A stretch of DNA of 64,000 nucleotides, from contig CAHIKZ030000248.1 in NCBI GenBank assembly GCA_903632075.3, positions 416,501-480,500 of the forward strand. Reading direction: 5' to 3'. A model generated the notes under the pieces. It was not told the DNA's origin, did not search any database, and was given only the letters and a program-made list of their open reading frames with translations. Source of the DNA: Acanthosepion pharaonis. Its lineage: Eukaryota; Mollusca; Cephalopoda; Sepiida; Sepiidae. Both the position numbers and the translations under genes were made by a program. Of the stretch, positions 32,035 through 43,050 are shown piece by piece. Position 1 is the first letter of the stretch. Each line of letters opens with the position of its first letter.

Positions 32035-32465
32035 TTTACCCAAAGGATTGCCTCGCTGTAAAGGGTGAATAAATACAGTGACTAGATCCATCCCTGTCTG
32101 ATTTCATTTTCTATCTGTATACAGGTGGCTTGTTCCCAGTTCTGTTTTTTTTTCTAAAATCCTCCCCAAATACATCAAGCTTACCTAGCGGTTCCAGCAG
32201 TTCTTTGTGATGTACTTTATCAAACGCTTTTGCATAATCTATAAAATATAGGTATACATCTTTTGCATCTGTATTGCACTTTCTGCTATCATTCTGAGCA
32301 TAAATAGTGCATTCCTTGTTCGAAGAGTTCTCATCCTATTTTGGGTTTAATTCTGCTGCATGCTCTATTCATCTGGATGATCAAGTTGATTGTCTGATGG
32401 AGTTCACATTCTTTAGCACCTAGCTTCTTTGGCAGTGCTATGAAAATGGATCTACTTAAGTCCTC
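32035..32465 (-). pseudogene. LINE-B RT palm fragment 1
   Basis: On the minus strand: I-A-L-P-K-K-L-G-A-K-E-C-E-L-H (about 32450-32400), then a gap, F-Y-R-L-C-K (about 32240; the family expects a D-Y-x-K-A-F-D box here), and A-T-C-I-Q-I-E-N (about 32130-32100). The reading matches the RT fingers-palm order of RTE-like elements. Heavily broken; 32340-32360 lacks the usual G-F box. Confidence 0.7.
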
Positions 32466-32559
32466 CATTATATCACTAATATCTAATATTGACAATATTA
32501 GACATTTTTAAAACACTATGAAAGTAACTACATGCTTAACAAATAGGGAGTTTTTTTAA

Positions 32560-32760
32560 TTAAAAATCATCAAAATAAAAATAATGAATCCTAATAGAAC
32601 TTCTAATTCTAAGTAGAATAAGTCTGGTAAGAAGACACATCCTTGTCTTATGCCCCTTTCTATTTTTGTATATTTACTGAAAACATTTTCTATCCGTATA
32701 CAGGTGGTTTGCTCCCAGTATAAGTTTGTATTTTTTTTAATCATTTCATCCCAAGCAAGG
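32560..32760 (-). pseudogene. LINE-B RT palm fragment 2
   Basis: Overlaps in content with fragment 1: N-L-Y-W-E-Q-T-T-C-I-R-I-E-N, then T-K-I-E-R-G-I-R-Q-G-C-V (about 32735-32635). R-Q-G-C-x is the conserved RT palm box. Fragment 1 contains a second, more decayed version of the same part ('ctatctgtatacaggtggct' at both), so these are two separate copies. Confidence 0.8.
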
Positions 32761-33150
32761 TGGTAATGTCACTAGTTTGTTTATTTTGTTTAATGGCATA
32801 TCAACACCCAGTGAGTCATCTAATGCGAAAGCAAGTAGGGTTAGGATTTTATATCTGTGTATTATTATTTTGTAGTGAAATTAAGTTTCTTATAGCATTA
32901 TAGTCGTGTCAAAAGTATTTAGTTTTTGAATTTATAAATTGTACTTATGTTAAAAGTTAAGATCTTTTTCAGATTTTTGTAAATAGTTGTGTTTCTTTTA
33001 AGAACTTAAAAATGTTATTGGGATTGACCCTGGTAAAAAGATATTTCAGGTTATTTGTTAGGTAATATTTGATCCAGACTATTTTCCATTATTTTTTTTA
33101 ACTTTTTGTCAATATATGGCTTAATGTGTACTTTTCTAGGCATGTCATGC
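32761..33150. other. AT-rich interval, nothing recognised
   Basis: Only a 'atggcatatcaacacccagt' word shared with 23665. No frame. Confidence 0.5.
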
Positions 33151-33152
33151 AT

Positions 33153-33251
33153 TGTTACTGACTCACAGGAAGTAATATGCACTCAACTACCCTTGGGTAA
33201 TAATAGCCTTAGCTATTTATAGTCTTTGTGACTTTTTATGTAAATGAGTCA
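33153..33251 (-). repeat. Inverted copy of the gypsy LTR-like block
   Basis: The reverse complement matches 17430-17515 from 'tgactcatttac' to 'gtgagtcagtaaca' with a 14-bp internal length difference. No target-site duplication is visible. No other gypsy sequence adjoins it, so this may be a lone LTR of the same family. Confidence 0.7.
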
Positions 33252-33329
33252 CCCCACAGTCATCATGGGCTATAATGATGAAGTGAAAGTGAAAGTGAAA
33301 GAGAAAACTGAGAATAGGAAGGATTGAGG

Positions 33330-33780
33330 AAAGAACAGAAGATGGCAATTGACATTGCATTTAAACACTGCTAACCTAAATGAATCGAGATATGAATTGT
33401 GGGAAACGAAATTCTTAGGCTACCTCAGAATACAAAAACTCCATTTGCAAAGAGGACCAGAAGGGGGATGATGATTTTATGGAAAAAAATGCAACCGTGT
33501 TCGCTGAATATAGTTATCAGGGAAGCAAGGAAATGGAAAGGAGTTTCACAGGTGGGAAGTGTGAGAAAATAAGTTTTTGTAGTAAATGTGACAATTGCGT
33601 TTAGCTGTTATAACAGTAAAAGGGTGGGACCTAAATAACAATCTAGTAGCACACCTAAATTCATGTATTTGGGGTACCAGGGGAAAAAAGCTCATCAGAG
33701 CAGTTGCCATGAAAATATTTGTAAGCTATATTTGTAATATTTGTAAGGGAAGCTACATCACATCGGTGAGAAAGTGACTG
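33330..33780 (-). pseudogene. LINE-A C-terminal fragment (minus)
   Basis: 'gatggcaattgacattgcat', 'ttaggtgtgc'-type, 'ggtaccaggggaaaaaagct' and 'agttgccatgaaaatatttg' are the reverse complement of LINE-A landmarks (x-N-V-N, L-V-P-x-L, Y-K-Y-F-H-G-N). Badly eroded, with an unrelated stretch at about 33385-33600. Confidence 0.65.
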
Positions 33781-33799
33781 AAGTCAAGATACCTGGTCC

Positions 33800-33975
33800 A
33801 GATCGATTACATTATAGAACCTTTTTGGATTTTGTCAATAATCTTGAGATGTACAGCAAGAATTATTCTAATATTTTTCCTAAATAAGTTCAACTTGCCT
33901 AGCAGTTCAAACAAGTTTATGTTGTATGTTATCAAACATTTTTGCATAATCTATAAAACATAGGTATACCTTCTT
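33800..33975 (-). pseudogene. LINE-B RT palm scrap (minus)
   Basis: 'tttgcataatctataaaaca', 'ataggtatacctt' and 'cctagcagttc' match 32175-32260 (the D-Y-x-K-A-F region on minus). A minisatellite follows. Confidence 0.7.
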
Positions 33976-34560
33976 AAAGAAAGAAAAGGAAACTACATGA
34001 ATTAAGAAAGAAAAAGAAACTACATGAATTAAAAAAAGAAACTACATGAATTAAAAAAAGAAAAAGAAGCTACATGAATTTAAAAAAGAAAAAAGCTACA
34101 TGAATTAAAAAAGAAGCTACATGATTAAAAAAAGAAAAAGAAGCTACATGAATTAAAAAAAGAAAAAGAAGCTACATGAATTAAAAAAAGAAAAAGAAGC
34201 TACATGAATTAAAAAAAGAAGCTACATAAATTAAAAAAAGAAGCTACATGAATTAAAAAAGAAAAAGAAGCTACATGAATTAAAAAAAGAAAAAGAAGAT
34301 ACATGAATTAAAAAAAGAAGCTACATAAATTAAAAAAGAAAAAGAAGCTACATGAATTAAAAAAAGAAGCTACATGAATTAAAAAAAGAAGCTACATGAA
34401 TTAAAAAAAAGAAGCTACATGAATTAAAAAAAAAGAAAAAAAAGATACATGAATTAAAAAATGAAAAAGAAGCTACATGAATTAAAAAAAAGAAAAACAA
34501 GCTACATGAATTAAAAAATGAAAAAGAAACTCCAAAAAGCAAAAAAGAAGTTATACAAAG
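33976..34560. repeat. Purine-rich minisatellite of 18-30 bp units
   Basis: About 24 units of 'gctacatgaattaaaaaaag' with or without an inserted 'aaaaagaa', giving two interleaved unit lengths. The first units read 'aactacatgaatt'. The last units decay after 34500. One strand is almost pure A/G plus the 'ctacatgaatt' core. The minus strand is open for part of its length but only as F/S-rich low complexity. Confidence 0.92.
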
Positions 34561-35176
34561 TAAAAAAAAAAAAAGAAAAAGAAATGACATTAAGTAAAAA
34601 AATAAAAATAAAAACCAGTCAACCAATGGTGATGAGAGGAAAGCAGAAAAAGTAAACTGGATGAAGAAAAAAAGAAAAATAGATTTTGGTTTTTAGTTCT
34701 GAATAAAAATAGTTCATTAAATAAATTCTTGGTACTTTGTCCTTTTGTTTTGTTTTAACTGACATATTTTCATTCAATTTCCCTCCCTCATTAGTCAAAT
34801 TCTAAGTCTTGATTGAAGGAAATTTTCTCAAGAAATTAAATCCCAGGCAACCATAAAATCTAATCAACATCCCATCACAATCCATATGTGACAGACAGAA
34901 AGAGAATTTAAGAACTAAAATGAATGCCTTGTTTGACAAAAGCATCAATTTTATGTCCTTAAATATCAGACAGAAAAATTAATACTTCAGTCAGTGAGCA
35001 AACAAGATAACATCGCCACAAATTCATGGAATTAAATAAGATTGTGATAAAATAATGCAACATTTCTCTTCTCATAAAATCAGACACACGATGATCAACA
35101 CCCAGTGAACTTTTCATTTTGGATTTTATTTTTAAAACAATTCCTACAGTGAACAATATTTTGTTCCTCAAAATAT

Positions 35177-35218
<42 letters not shown>

Positions 35219-35352
35219 CACATTGAGTGTTGTTGTTAATAAAATAGCAGAGCTATAAATTAAAAATTAATAATAAATATACAGTTTTTGAATCAGCACC
35301 TGAAGATTGCGTTGTGCATAAAACTCAGAGTTATGCTACTGGTGAGGAAAAA

Positions 35353-35398
<46 letters not shown>

Positions 35399-35885
35399 CA
35401 AACAAAAAACATTGATGGAACCAATGGACAACTTGCCAAGACCTAAAACTCTTATCCAGATACAATCTTAAATAAATAACAATACTGAAAAAAGAAAGAG
35501 GAAAAAGGTTTTAAGGCAAACTTATCTACTCAATAAAGTAGTGCTTGAAGCCTAGATTGCCTATATGTAGCTACTGGGTTACAATCCAAAATTTTTTCAG
35601 GTTGTCACTTAATCTTGATGATAAACAACAAAAGAAGAAGTTGTATAATTGTGAATGATGCAGAATGCTAAAAGTTAATCTTTGACTAAAATGTTCTAAG
35701 TGAATCACATGACTGAGTATTAAGGTGAATCAATATGAGACTAGGCAATACTTCATGGTAGGAAAAAATAAAAAATATTAAGGACTTGATGCAACATATA
35801 TCTAAGAAAAGACCAAGAATGTATCAGCCAGAAAAAAATGACAAAGATGAAGTTAATTACAATGTCTGAATATCTGAGATGAGTT
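34561..35885. other. AT-rich interval with two (TA)n runs
   Basis: (TA)n runs lie at 35178-35216 and about 35360-35394. I see no other family or frame between the minisatellite and the foldback at 35886. Confidence 0.6.
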
Positions 35886-36112
35886 ATTATTATTATTATT
35901 TACAGTCAAGCTATTGTCCTCATCTTTTGAACATTGTGCTCTCCAGCTTTCATTGGTTGCTTGTCAATCTGGGTAACTTTCAGTTTGAAATTTCCTGAAC
36001 ATTATTTGGATCAACAGGCAACTGATGCAAGGAAGGAAGGCACAACAACAGAAACCTTGTGATAATAACAACAAAGATGAGGACAATAGTCCGCAGGTAA
36101 ATAATGAAGTTA
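35886..36112. mobile_element. Small Penelope-like foldback
   Basis: 'tattatttacagtcaagcta' with 'ttgtcctcatctttt' on the left is inverted against 'aagatgaggacaatagtccg' and 'gtaaataat' on the right. The left part carries a decayed 'cattgtgctctccagctttc', comparable to the hammerhead-like region of 59352-59385. Total about 227 bp. Confidence 0.65.
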
Positions 36113-36119
36113 ATTTTAA

Positions 36120-36545
36120 AAATAAAGGTTGGTTTTAATCCCAAAACATTTGCCCCTCCCCAAATTACAGACAGAAGCACACAAAAGCACCCTGGGATTT
36201 TTTCCTAGCCAATAAATAGGCTGGATCTCATTTTCATCTGACTCAATCCCAGTCTGTCTTGTCTTGAAGTCAGAATGCTATGTTCACCTGTTCAAACTTT
36301 CCCTTTTGTGCCAATGCTAATTCTTAGTTTTTGAACTTTTGCCTTATTTACTGTTGCTTTGCCTTATTACTGTTAATTTGCCTTATTACTGTTAATTTGC
36401 CTTGCATATATTGTTTGCTTGCCTTGTATTATTTTTTGCTCTATTCTTTTCTTTTTGTTATTGCAAACATTGTCAATTCTGTTTGATGGACAATTCTGTT
36501 ACTTATTTTGCATTTGACCATGGTTACTCACTCTACAGTTTAATT
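36120..36545 (+). repeat. Dispersed repeat R-A, copy 3
   Basis: Longest copy of R-A. Contains a short tandem 'gccttattactgttaattt' (about 36345-36400) and ends at 'gcatttgaccatggttactc'. Confidence 0.7.
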
Positions 36546-36899
36546 AAGCTCCTTTTAATTTTGACCAAATTTTGATCCAAAGGGAAGATTGATCTTGTCT
36601 ATTTGCATGAATGTTTTTTCTATTAATCAATAAAATTTTAAAAACCTAAGAGCTGTAAATGTGGATTTCTGTTGATTCATTCCTCTAGAGTCATATCACC
36701 TTTGATATCTGATAATTTGAGCAAACTGCTAGTTCAACCTGACTCTGAAAATCACTATAGAGGATCTGGCATCTGTATTTCATTTCACAAATTTAAAAAT
36801 AAACATACTTGCTCAAATTAGTATATGAAGTTCCTTGAAGTAAGATTGACAAATTGATATACATTGAGACATATACATATTTGGTAAATATACACGACA

Positions 36900-37165
36900 C
36901 AATGATGTACCAAAAGTCATGAGAGAACACTATGTAAAAGTAATGTTAGGTGGCACCACTGTAACTTGAAGTCATGGAAATGCCCAGACCTATATAAGTT
37001 GGTCTCCGACATTTGGTGAGTCAATATAAACACCAGCTAAGCTGTTCATGACAAGGAGATGTGAACTATTGGAATTAAAATGAGACAAGATAGTTGTTGG
37101 TATATCCCATTTCTGAAATTGTGGGGACATTTGACACCTCTCAATCTACAGCTTCATATGAGTAG
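36900..37165 (+). pseudogene. Possible Tc1-like element 5' part
   Basis: A less AT-rich stretch with a TATA-like 'cctatataagttgg' and then 'catgacaaggagatgtgaac', readable as L-T-R-R-C-E-L-L-E-L and D-K-I-V-V-G, faintly like the N terminus of a Tc1 transposase. No terminal repeat was identified. A low-confidence call; an unrelated element is equally possible. Confidence 0.3.
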
Positions 37166-37950
37166 CAGGATTGATTGACCAAGTTTTTTTTTTTTTTTTA
37201 TGGCTTATCAACCCAAGACATATTTTGGATTGCGAAGATGGAAATAAGCACCAACACAGTCAAACACCAAATGACAAAAAATGGTTTCTGAGTCAGAAGA
37301 TTTGCATATTCTTCTGGTTAATAAATTAATGCTTTGAAAATAAATATTTAACATTTAGCTAGTGGGTTGCGTTATTGCCAACAATAAAAAATATGCTTTG
37401 TGATCCCTTTGAAGGGTATTTAAGCAAAGTTTGCAGATGGCCAAACAAGAAGGAGAGACAACTAGCAACAGACAGCAACAAGTTACAATTCCCTTACATA
37501 TTAACTCGTCTTCCTCACCAAACTACAAGATACTTACACTTTCCTCCACATTTTCTCCCTTGCCTCTTCTTTCTTACACACAATGAATTTATTTCTGATT
37601 TCTTTTCATCTTGAAAAACAACTACAAGGAAAGTACTTTATCCTGACCAATATGAGAACAAAATGAGAAAAAAATTAGTTATAAATAAACTCAAAAATAA
37701 AAATAACTTTTTATATTTAAAGAACTTTTTGGCTTTTTTTTTTTTGTGGGCTGATTAAAATCCACAACAGAATAAAGCTAATATCATTATATTTTTTAAA
37801 TGTAAACTGTCATAACCTATTTTGAAAAAAAAAATATTTTGCTAATATTAGACTTATGGCATTTTTGTTGAAATTTGGCAAACACAGAAAAAAAAATTGC
37901 AAAAACTCTTCGACAAAGTATTAAAGAAAAGAAGGGAAAAAAGGAGTAAA
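37166..37950. other. AT-rich interval, nothing recognised
   Basis: Contains a T-run at 37183 followed by 'atggcttatcaaccc', a small dispersed word shared with 52785. About 37375-37614 is open on the plus strand (79 codons) but has no family resemblance. Confidence 0.45.
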
Positions 37951-37954
37951 CATC

Positions 37955-38870
37955 AATTGTAAGAGGATAGAACATGATCATTAGCATGAGGAACAACCTT
38001 GGATGTTAGATATGAATTGGAGATGTTAAAATCATGCAAAGGCAAGAATTTAAATATCTGGAAGTATTTTAAAAGATGACAGGAAATATCACACCAAAAT
38101 ACAAAGGTACATTGCAATAGGGGAAGTTGCCTTCCAAAAACTAAATAAAGTTTTAAGAAATAGAAAAATTAATTAGAAACAAAGAAAAGAATGATGAACT
38201 GTTATGAAATATCAATCCTCCTATATGGCAGTGGATGTTGGACAATTTCCTCAAGGATGAAGAGGTAACTTGAGACAACAAAAATTAGGGTCCACAAATG
38301 AATTTGGAGAATACAAAGAAAAGTGTGGGGGACTGCTATATAATTTTAATCCCCCTATATGCAATGAACACTGGACAATTTCCTCACGTTTCAAGAGGCA
38401 ACTTGTAACAACAGAGATGACGGTCTACAGAAAGATTACAGAATACAAAGAGTACTATGTTTATCAATCCTCCTATTTGGCAATAAATACTGAACAATTT
38501 CTTCACAAATGAAGTTGAGACTTGAGAAAACAGATGTAGTTCTACAGAAGCATGCTGAGAATATCATGGCTGGGGCATGAGAGCAATAAAGAAGTTTTAA
38601 GGAAAATGGGAGCTAAAAGTTTACTTATACTTAAAATGAGAAAGAGATAGTTGAAATTTCTAGGGTACATAATGAGAAAAGAGAGCTTAGAGAATTTGAC
38701 ACTCACAGGGCATAATGAAGTAGAAAAGAAAATATCAATTAAACTACCTAATTAGATTGTATAAATGGCTAGTAGTACAGAGACTGGGAGGGATAGTAAG
38801 GAGACAAATATTGCTTAGAACTACAAAAGATAGGATGTTGTGGAGAGCCATTATCACCTATGTAGCTTCA
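37955..38870 (+). pseudogene. LINE-B C-terminal fragment with internal tandem copies
   Basis: Starts upstream of most LINE-B copies (E-F-K-Y-L near 38045, A-F-Q-K-L-N-K-V-L-R near 38130). The 'tatcaatcctcctatatggc' (I-L-L-Y-G-S) to 'acagaaggat' segment is present three times (about 38207-38290, 38335-38445, 38460-38560), a local tandem amplification. It then continues through 'aatttctagggtacataatg' and the terminal 'gttgtggagagccat'. Confidence 0.82.
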
Positions 38871-39654
38871 TTGTTTAAAACATGCAGAAACTGATTGTCA
38901 ATTGGGGCATAAAATAAGAAATTCAGTTTGTTTCCTGAATGTTTTCAACAACTTGAAAAGGAAGATCAATTGAAAAAGTTGTGTTGAGTTAAATGCTGCA
39001 TGTGTACACTTTAAGAAAAGGATTTAATCTGAATTTGGAGCAATACAATTCATGAGAACTCAAATTCAAGCATTACACCTTAATTCCTGTTCTCTGAAAT
39101 GAGAAAAAGAAATGAACATTTTTCTTGTTGATTTTGTTACCAAAATAAACCAGAGACATATCTCGCTTTTCTTCCACAACTGATATAATCTCTTGCTTGA
39201 TAAATAGTCGCCCATTTCTTTCCTTTTCAGTTTTGAAAATTACTAAATTGATGGTTTTCTGCATCCTGGCCCCTTCAGCGCCATCATTATACTGGTATTC
39301 AAAAGATGGTGCCAACAAAATACTTATTGATTGCCTCCTTGGCTAACCTGCCTACTTTCCTAGACTGTTCTTCTCAGACGATAAGGAAAACTATCTGTAC
39401 AAATTAGATTGGCACACATTTGTGTAGCAACAGCATGTTTCATGATTGCAAACAGGTAAAAATTGTTTATAACACTGAGTAATTTCTTTTTTTTTGGTAT
39501 GTATGTGTGTGTGCATAATGGAGAAGTTTTGTGCCAAAAATATGGAATGAGGTCTTTCTTGAAATAGAAACCAAGTAAATAATAATTACAAAAAAAATAG
39601 ACATTAGGTTTCTGCAAAAGTTTCCAGTGTTTTTTTGCTTTATTTTTAATATAT
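38871..39654. other. Unassigned interval
   Basis: The minus strand is open at 39073-39318 and 39360-39689 (81 and 109 codons). I see no family resemblance; the second frame runs into the adjacent solo LTR, so both are probably chance. Confidence 0.45.
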
Positions 39655-39659
39655 AAAAT

Positions 39660-39954
39660 TGATGTAATGGAATAACCTGTTACCCTCATGAGTAACTACA
39701 CTATAGGTAGTAACTACCTATAAGTAGCTGTAAGTCAACAGACTACAGTCTAGCTGGGATCTGTTGAGTACGACTCAGACTTACATGAAAACTACCAAAC
39801 TTCCAATAGTAGCACTCACTAATGGATTGACTTGCGATGGTCGTGCGCATAACTGTTACCTTATTTCTTATTGTACTGGTTTTAGAATAAACCTTTACTT
39901 ATTTTATCTACCATGTTTGTCAAGTATATATTCCTATTAGCACGGAATATAACA
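39660..39954 (+). mobile_element. Solo LTR without SINE (sister of 18169)
   Basis: 295 bp from 'tgatgtaatggaataacctg' to 'gcacggaatataaca', about 90% like the outer parts of 18169-18702. At the point where the sister carries the SINE, this copy reads 'gactacagtctagctggg' directly. The flanks differ (aaaat on the left, gggtg on the right), and the right flank is a LINE-A tail ('gggtgaaatgattaaaaa') while the left is not, so there is no intact target-site duplication and a rearrangement is likely. Confidence 0.9.
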
Positions 39955-39980
39955 GGGTGAAATGATTAAAAAATAATGAT
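39955..39980 (+). pseudogene. LINE-A 3' tail scrap
   Basis: 'gggtgaaatgattaaaaaat', the last bases of LINE-A, abutting the solo LTR. Confidence 0.6.
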
Positions 39981-40079
39981 ACAGGTTTCAACCTAGCTAA
40001 AAGGTATAATTTCTTTATTAAAACTTTCAAATGTCCAGCAGGCCAGTAAGACATCAATTACATTGTTATAAAAACAGGG

Positions 40080-40300
40080 ATGTCTACTTAAACACAGGCA
40101 TCCACCAAATAGAACACTTATAGTAATATATATTAAATAACATATTTAGGCATAACTGTTCCTTCCAACATAATTCACCTAGGAGAAGCTGGTTGAGAAT
40201 TTTCACAATCACGTCACCCCTAATATGGCATCCTAGCTCTCCTGATTTGAATCTCCTGGGCACAATAACATATTTAGGTATCAAGTTTTCTTTCATGCTT
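40080..40300 (-). repeat. Dispersed repeat R-B, copy 1
   Basis: 'ctcacctaggagaagctgg'-type, 'attttcacaatcacgt', 'ctctcctgatttgaatct' and 'gggcacaata' match 52365-52610 in order. The minus strand is open in both copies and shares R-F-K-S-G-E, V-K-I-L-N and L-G-E-L at equivalent positions, so part of an unrecognised coding sequence may be involved. Confidence 0.6.
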
Positions 40301-41066
40301 CATTAAATTTTCTAATCAACTTTTCTTGGTTTCAAACCAAATGCTTTACATTAGATGGGGATCCATGAATAAACAGCGTATAGCTGAATTAGGAGAAAGG
40401 GTGTATCCTAGTACCTTTCAACTGTTCCATCTGTCATCATCAGGATGGAGGCTCAGAAAGGTCTAAGTTAAAGATTTTCATATCTGTTGAAAAATATTTT
40501 CTGAATTAATTTTAACTGCAACTCAACAATGTAACACCACATCATGCTAGATTACATTAACAAAAAAATGTAATTTCAAATCTTAACTGGTTAATTCAGA
40601 AATAAGAAATACTAACCAATAATTATGAATAATTAACAATGTTTTATTAAAGAAATTAAAATATAACCTACTGACCTTTTGGTAAATTTGTGTTATTTAT
40701 TATCTATCATTTGGAAATGTCAACAAGAATTCTTTCATTGGTAATAGTGAGATCAACAGTTTCCTTATAAGGAAACATTTGACATTTACTGACTGAACAG
40801 CATTACTTTTGTTTTAAAATTATATAATCTTTCTTATGAAACAGTTTTTCAGGAAAATAAGTTTTTTAGATCCACTATTATCTCTTATACTGATGATGGT
40901 TTCCTTCCAAACCTTTTGTTCAAAGTAGTGTGGAATGTCAACATCATGATTATGTCATTATTTTCTTTATTAAATACATGCGTTATCCATTTTAGTTTAT
41001 GCTGCTGTTAAAAGTTTTCAAGTGATGTGGTTTCTGTTATATGTTACAGTTCTTTGTTTATGATTC
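40301..41066. other. Unassigned, with repeat R-C copy 2
   Basis: About 40735-40855 is the partner of 5690-5810. About 40400-40470 ('catctgtcatcatcaggatg') is less AT-rich but unrecognised. Confidence 0.45.
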
Positions 41067-41578
41067 TGTAGCGCCAGCCCAAGAAATTTGATGGAAGATG
41101 GTCCCCTCTAAGTGTTGCAAAGCCTTCTTATACTTAGGCCTTGGTCAACACCACCAATTTAATACAATGTTGTATAGCCCCCTCGTGTTGGGAGGTCAAC
41201 GGCGTCAATTTGATAATAATGTTGCATCTTCTCTTTTGGGTGATGATCACTAGATGTTTTGGATCCAGAGATAAAAAGACTCCAAAACATAGAATTGTAA
41301 CTTAACAATTTTATTAATTAACTATCCAGTGGGTGCCATTCCCCCTCACTGGGGAGCTGTTTCAGACACAAAAGAGAACATGTCTACATTGCTTGACAGT
41401 TAAGACTCAACTCTCTAAAATCTTTCTCCTATCTCCTTTTTCATGCTAACTCAGCCAATCAAAATCAACTTACCATATTATGGCTTGCATCTGACCCCAA
41501 AGGTCAAGCTCAGGAAGTCAGAACAGAGATACACTTCCTCTAAAAAATTACTACTAAACTATTATTATCAGACCTACA
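41067..41578 (-). mobile_element. Candidate solo LTR, third family
   Basis: Ends 'tgtagcgccagccc' and 'cagacctaca' give TGTAG/CTACA inverted termini over 512 bp. The sequence is less AT-rich than both flanks. On the minus strand 'taattaataaaattgtt' could supply a polyadenylation signal. No target-site duplication (gattc against gggtt), and no second copy in the window, so this is only a candidate. Confidence 0.5.
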
Positions 41579-42140
41579 GGGTTCGTTCACTCAAGGCCAT
41601 TTTTGATTATTGATCTTTGCTGCTTCATAAATCAAGTTAATATCAAATGTGGTACATTGTGACCCAAGTAAATTATGATGATATAAAAAAATTAATTTTA
41701 ATATTAAAAAAGGTATCAATTCTTTGTTTATCCAATATTTTGCAAGATGTCTGAGAAAAAAATAAACAAATTTATTTCTTGCAAATATATCCCAACAGAA
41801 ATATTATTCTTCCTCCAGAATGCATCTAAAAGATTATTTTAAATACTTTCTTTTATAGAAAATAAAACATGTGTCAAGTGATAAGATGATATATATGTAT
41901 ATTTTATTTTTTAAGGCTTGAAATAGAGGACTCCCTGAAGTAGAAATAAAATCTTTCACAAGTGATAAGATAAACATCAGCCACCCTGAAATGGTGAATT
42001 TATTGAAGTGAAAACCCAATACGGATGATTGTTTTCAGTGCATAAACCTTGAAATGAATTCTGAGTCAGACTTGTTTGGAAAAGTAAGAAAAGTAGAATT
42101 TCTTTTTCTTTTCTTGAAGATTATATTCTCTTGAATTTTA
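41579..42140. other. AT-rich interval, nothing recognised
   Basis: No family, frame or structure noted. Confidence 0.5.
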
Positions 42141-42146
42141 AATAAA

Positions 42147-42201
42147 GAGAAAGAAAATCATCTACACTTCCGCATTAGAAGTGTAAATGATTTTCTTTCT
42201 C
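42147..42201. other. Near-perfect 24-bp-stem hairpin
   Basis: 'gagaaagaaaatcatctaca' plus 'cttc' (42147-42170), a 7-nt loop 'cgcatta', then its complement (42178-42201) with a single mismatch. An outer, weaker pairing of 'ttgaatttta' with 'taaaaattcaa' extends it. No copy elsewhere in the window. It could be a small MITE remnant or a pre-miRNA-sized hairpin. Confidence 0.85.
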
Positions 42202-43034
42202 CTTACTAAAAATTCAATATTTTGAATGTTAACACAAACAACACTACCTTATCAAGCATTTTAAAAAATAATAGGAAAAATTTAATAATTAAAAAACTTA
42301 ATACAGAAAGATTTTAGAAGCTTGTTAAAATGCTATCTGAAAAAGTGATATCTGAAAATAGTACATAGTACCAAAAAAATATTTTTTGATAATGACTAAC
42401 AACAGCCAAAAGTACTCAGACACTGAAAAATCTGTCTGAATATGTACCGAACATCAAGAAAATGACCAAAAATATAGAAAAACAATAAAAAAAAATTCCT
42501 GCTAAATTGAAAACCTGCAGGAATTCTCTGACAAAAATCTTGATATTAGTTTCTGAAATGCATCTTTTGAACATGAAAAGAAATCATATTGCTAAATATA
42601 TTTTTCAAAGGTAATTTGTTTCTCCTAAAGCAACTCCAGACCCCCAGCACTGAAAGCTTTGAAGTTATCTTAAAATTTTATTCAAAAAATATTTATATAA
42701 TTCCCTTGTACAATTCTTATTAAGAATTAATATAAAAAATTCATATTTTTTCCAAGTAGTAAATATAAGTTCATGAAGCCACATTTAAAAAATGACATCC
42801 ATTCAAAGAATCATCTGAGTTCCAGGCATTTTTGTATTTATTTATCGGAAATTTGGAAATAAAAACAAACTGACTCAAGGGTATAAACAAACAATATATA
42901 TTTATTTGATTTAGATTGGAATGAGTCCTTTGATATTAGGTTTAGCAAGAGATTGTTTCAAAGTCCGATCTTGGTAGCAGTCAGGAGTAAGTCCATTTCA
43001 GATCAGTAGTTAACAGTTTAGTACTTGGTAGTAG
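42202..43034. other. AT-rich interval, nothing recognised
   Basis: No family or frame. About 42890-43034 is the immediate target region of the SINE that follows. Confidence 0.5.
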
Positions 43035-43050
43035 TTGTCATCTTAGAAAT

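Noticed and set aside
33976..34560. A CRISPR-like array
   Set aside because: Units are contiguous and of variable length with no unique spacers; it is a eukaryotic minisatellite.
34357..34626. A phenylalanine/serine-rich minus frame
   Set aside because: Low-complexity translation of the purine minisatellite.
37375..37614. A 79-codon plus-strand frame as a possible host exon
   Set aside because: No recognisable domain, no splice context I can defend, and codon content like the surrounding AT-rich DNA.
39360..39689. A 109-codon minus-strand frame as a possible gene
   Set aside because: It runs into the solo LTR, has no family resemblance and is within the length range expected by chance in such sequence.
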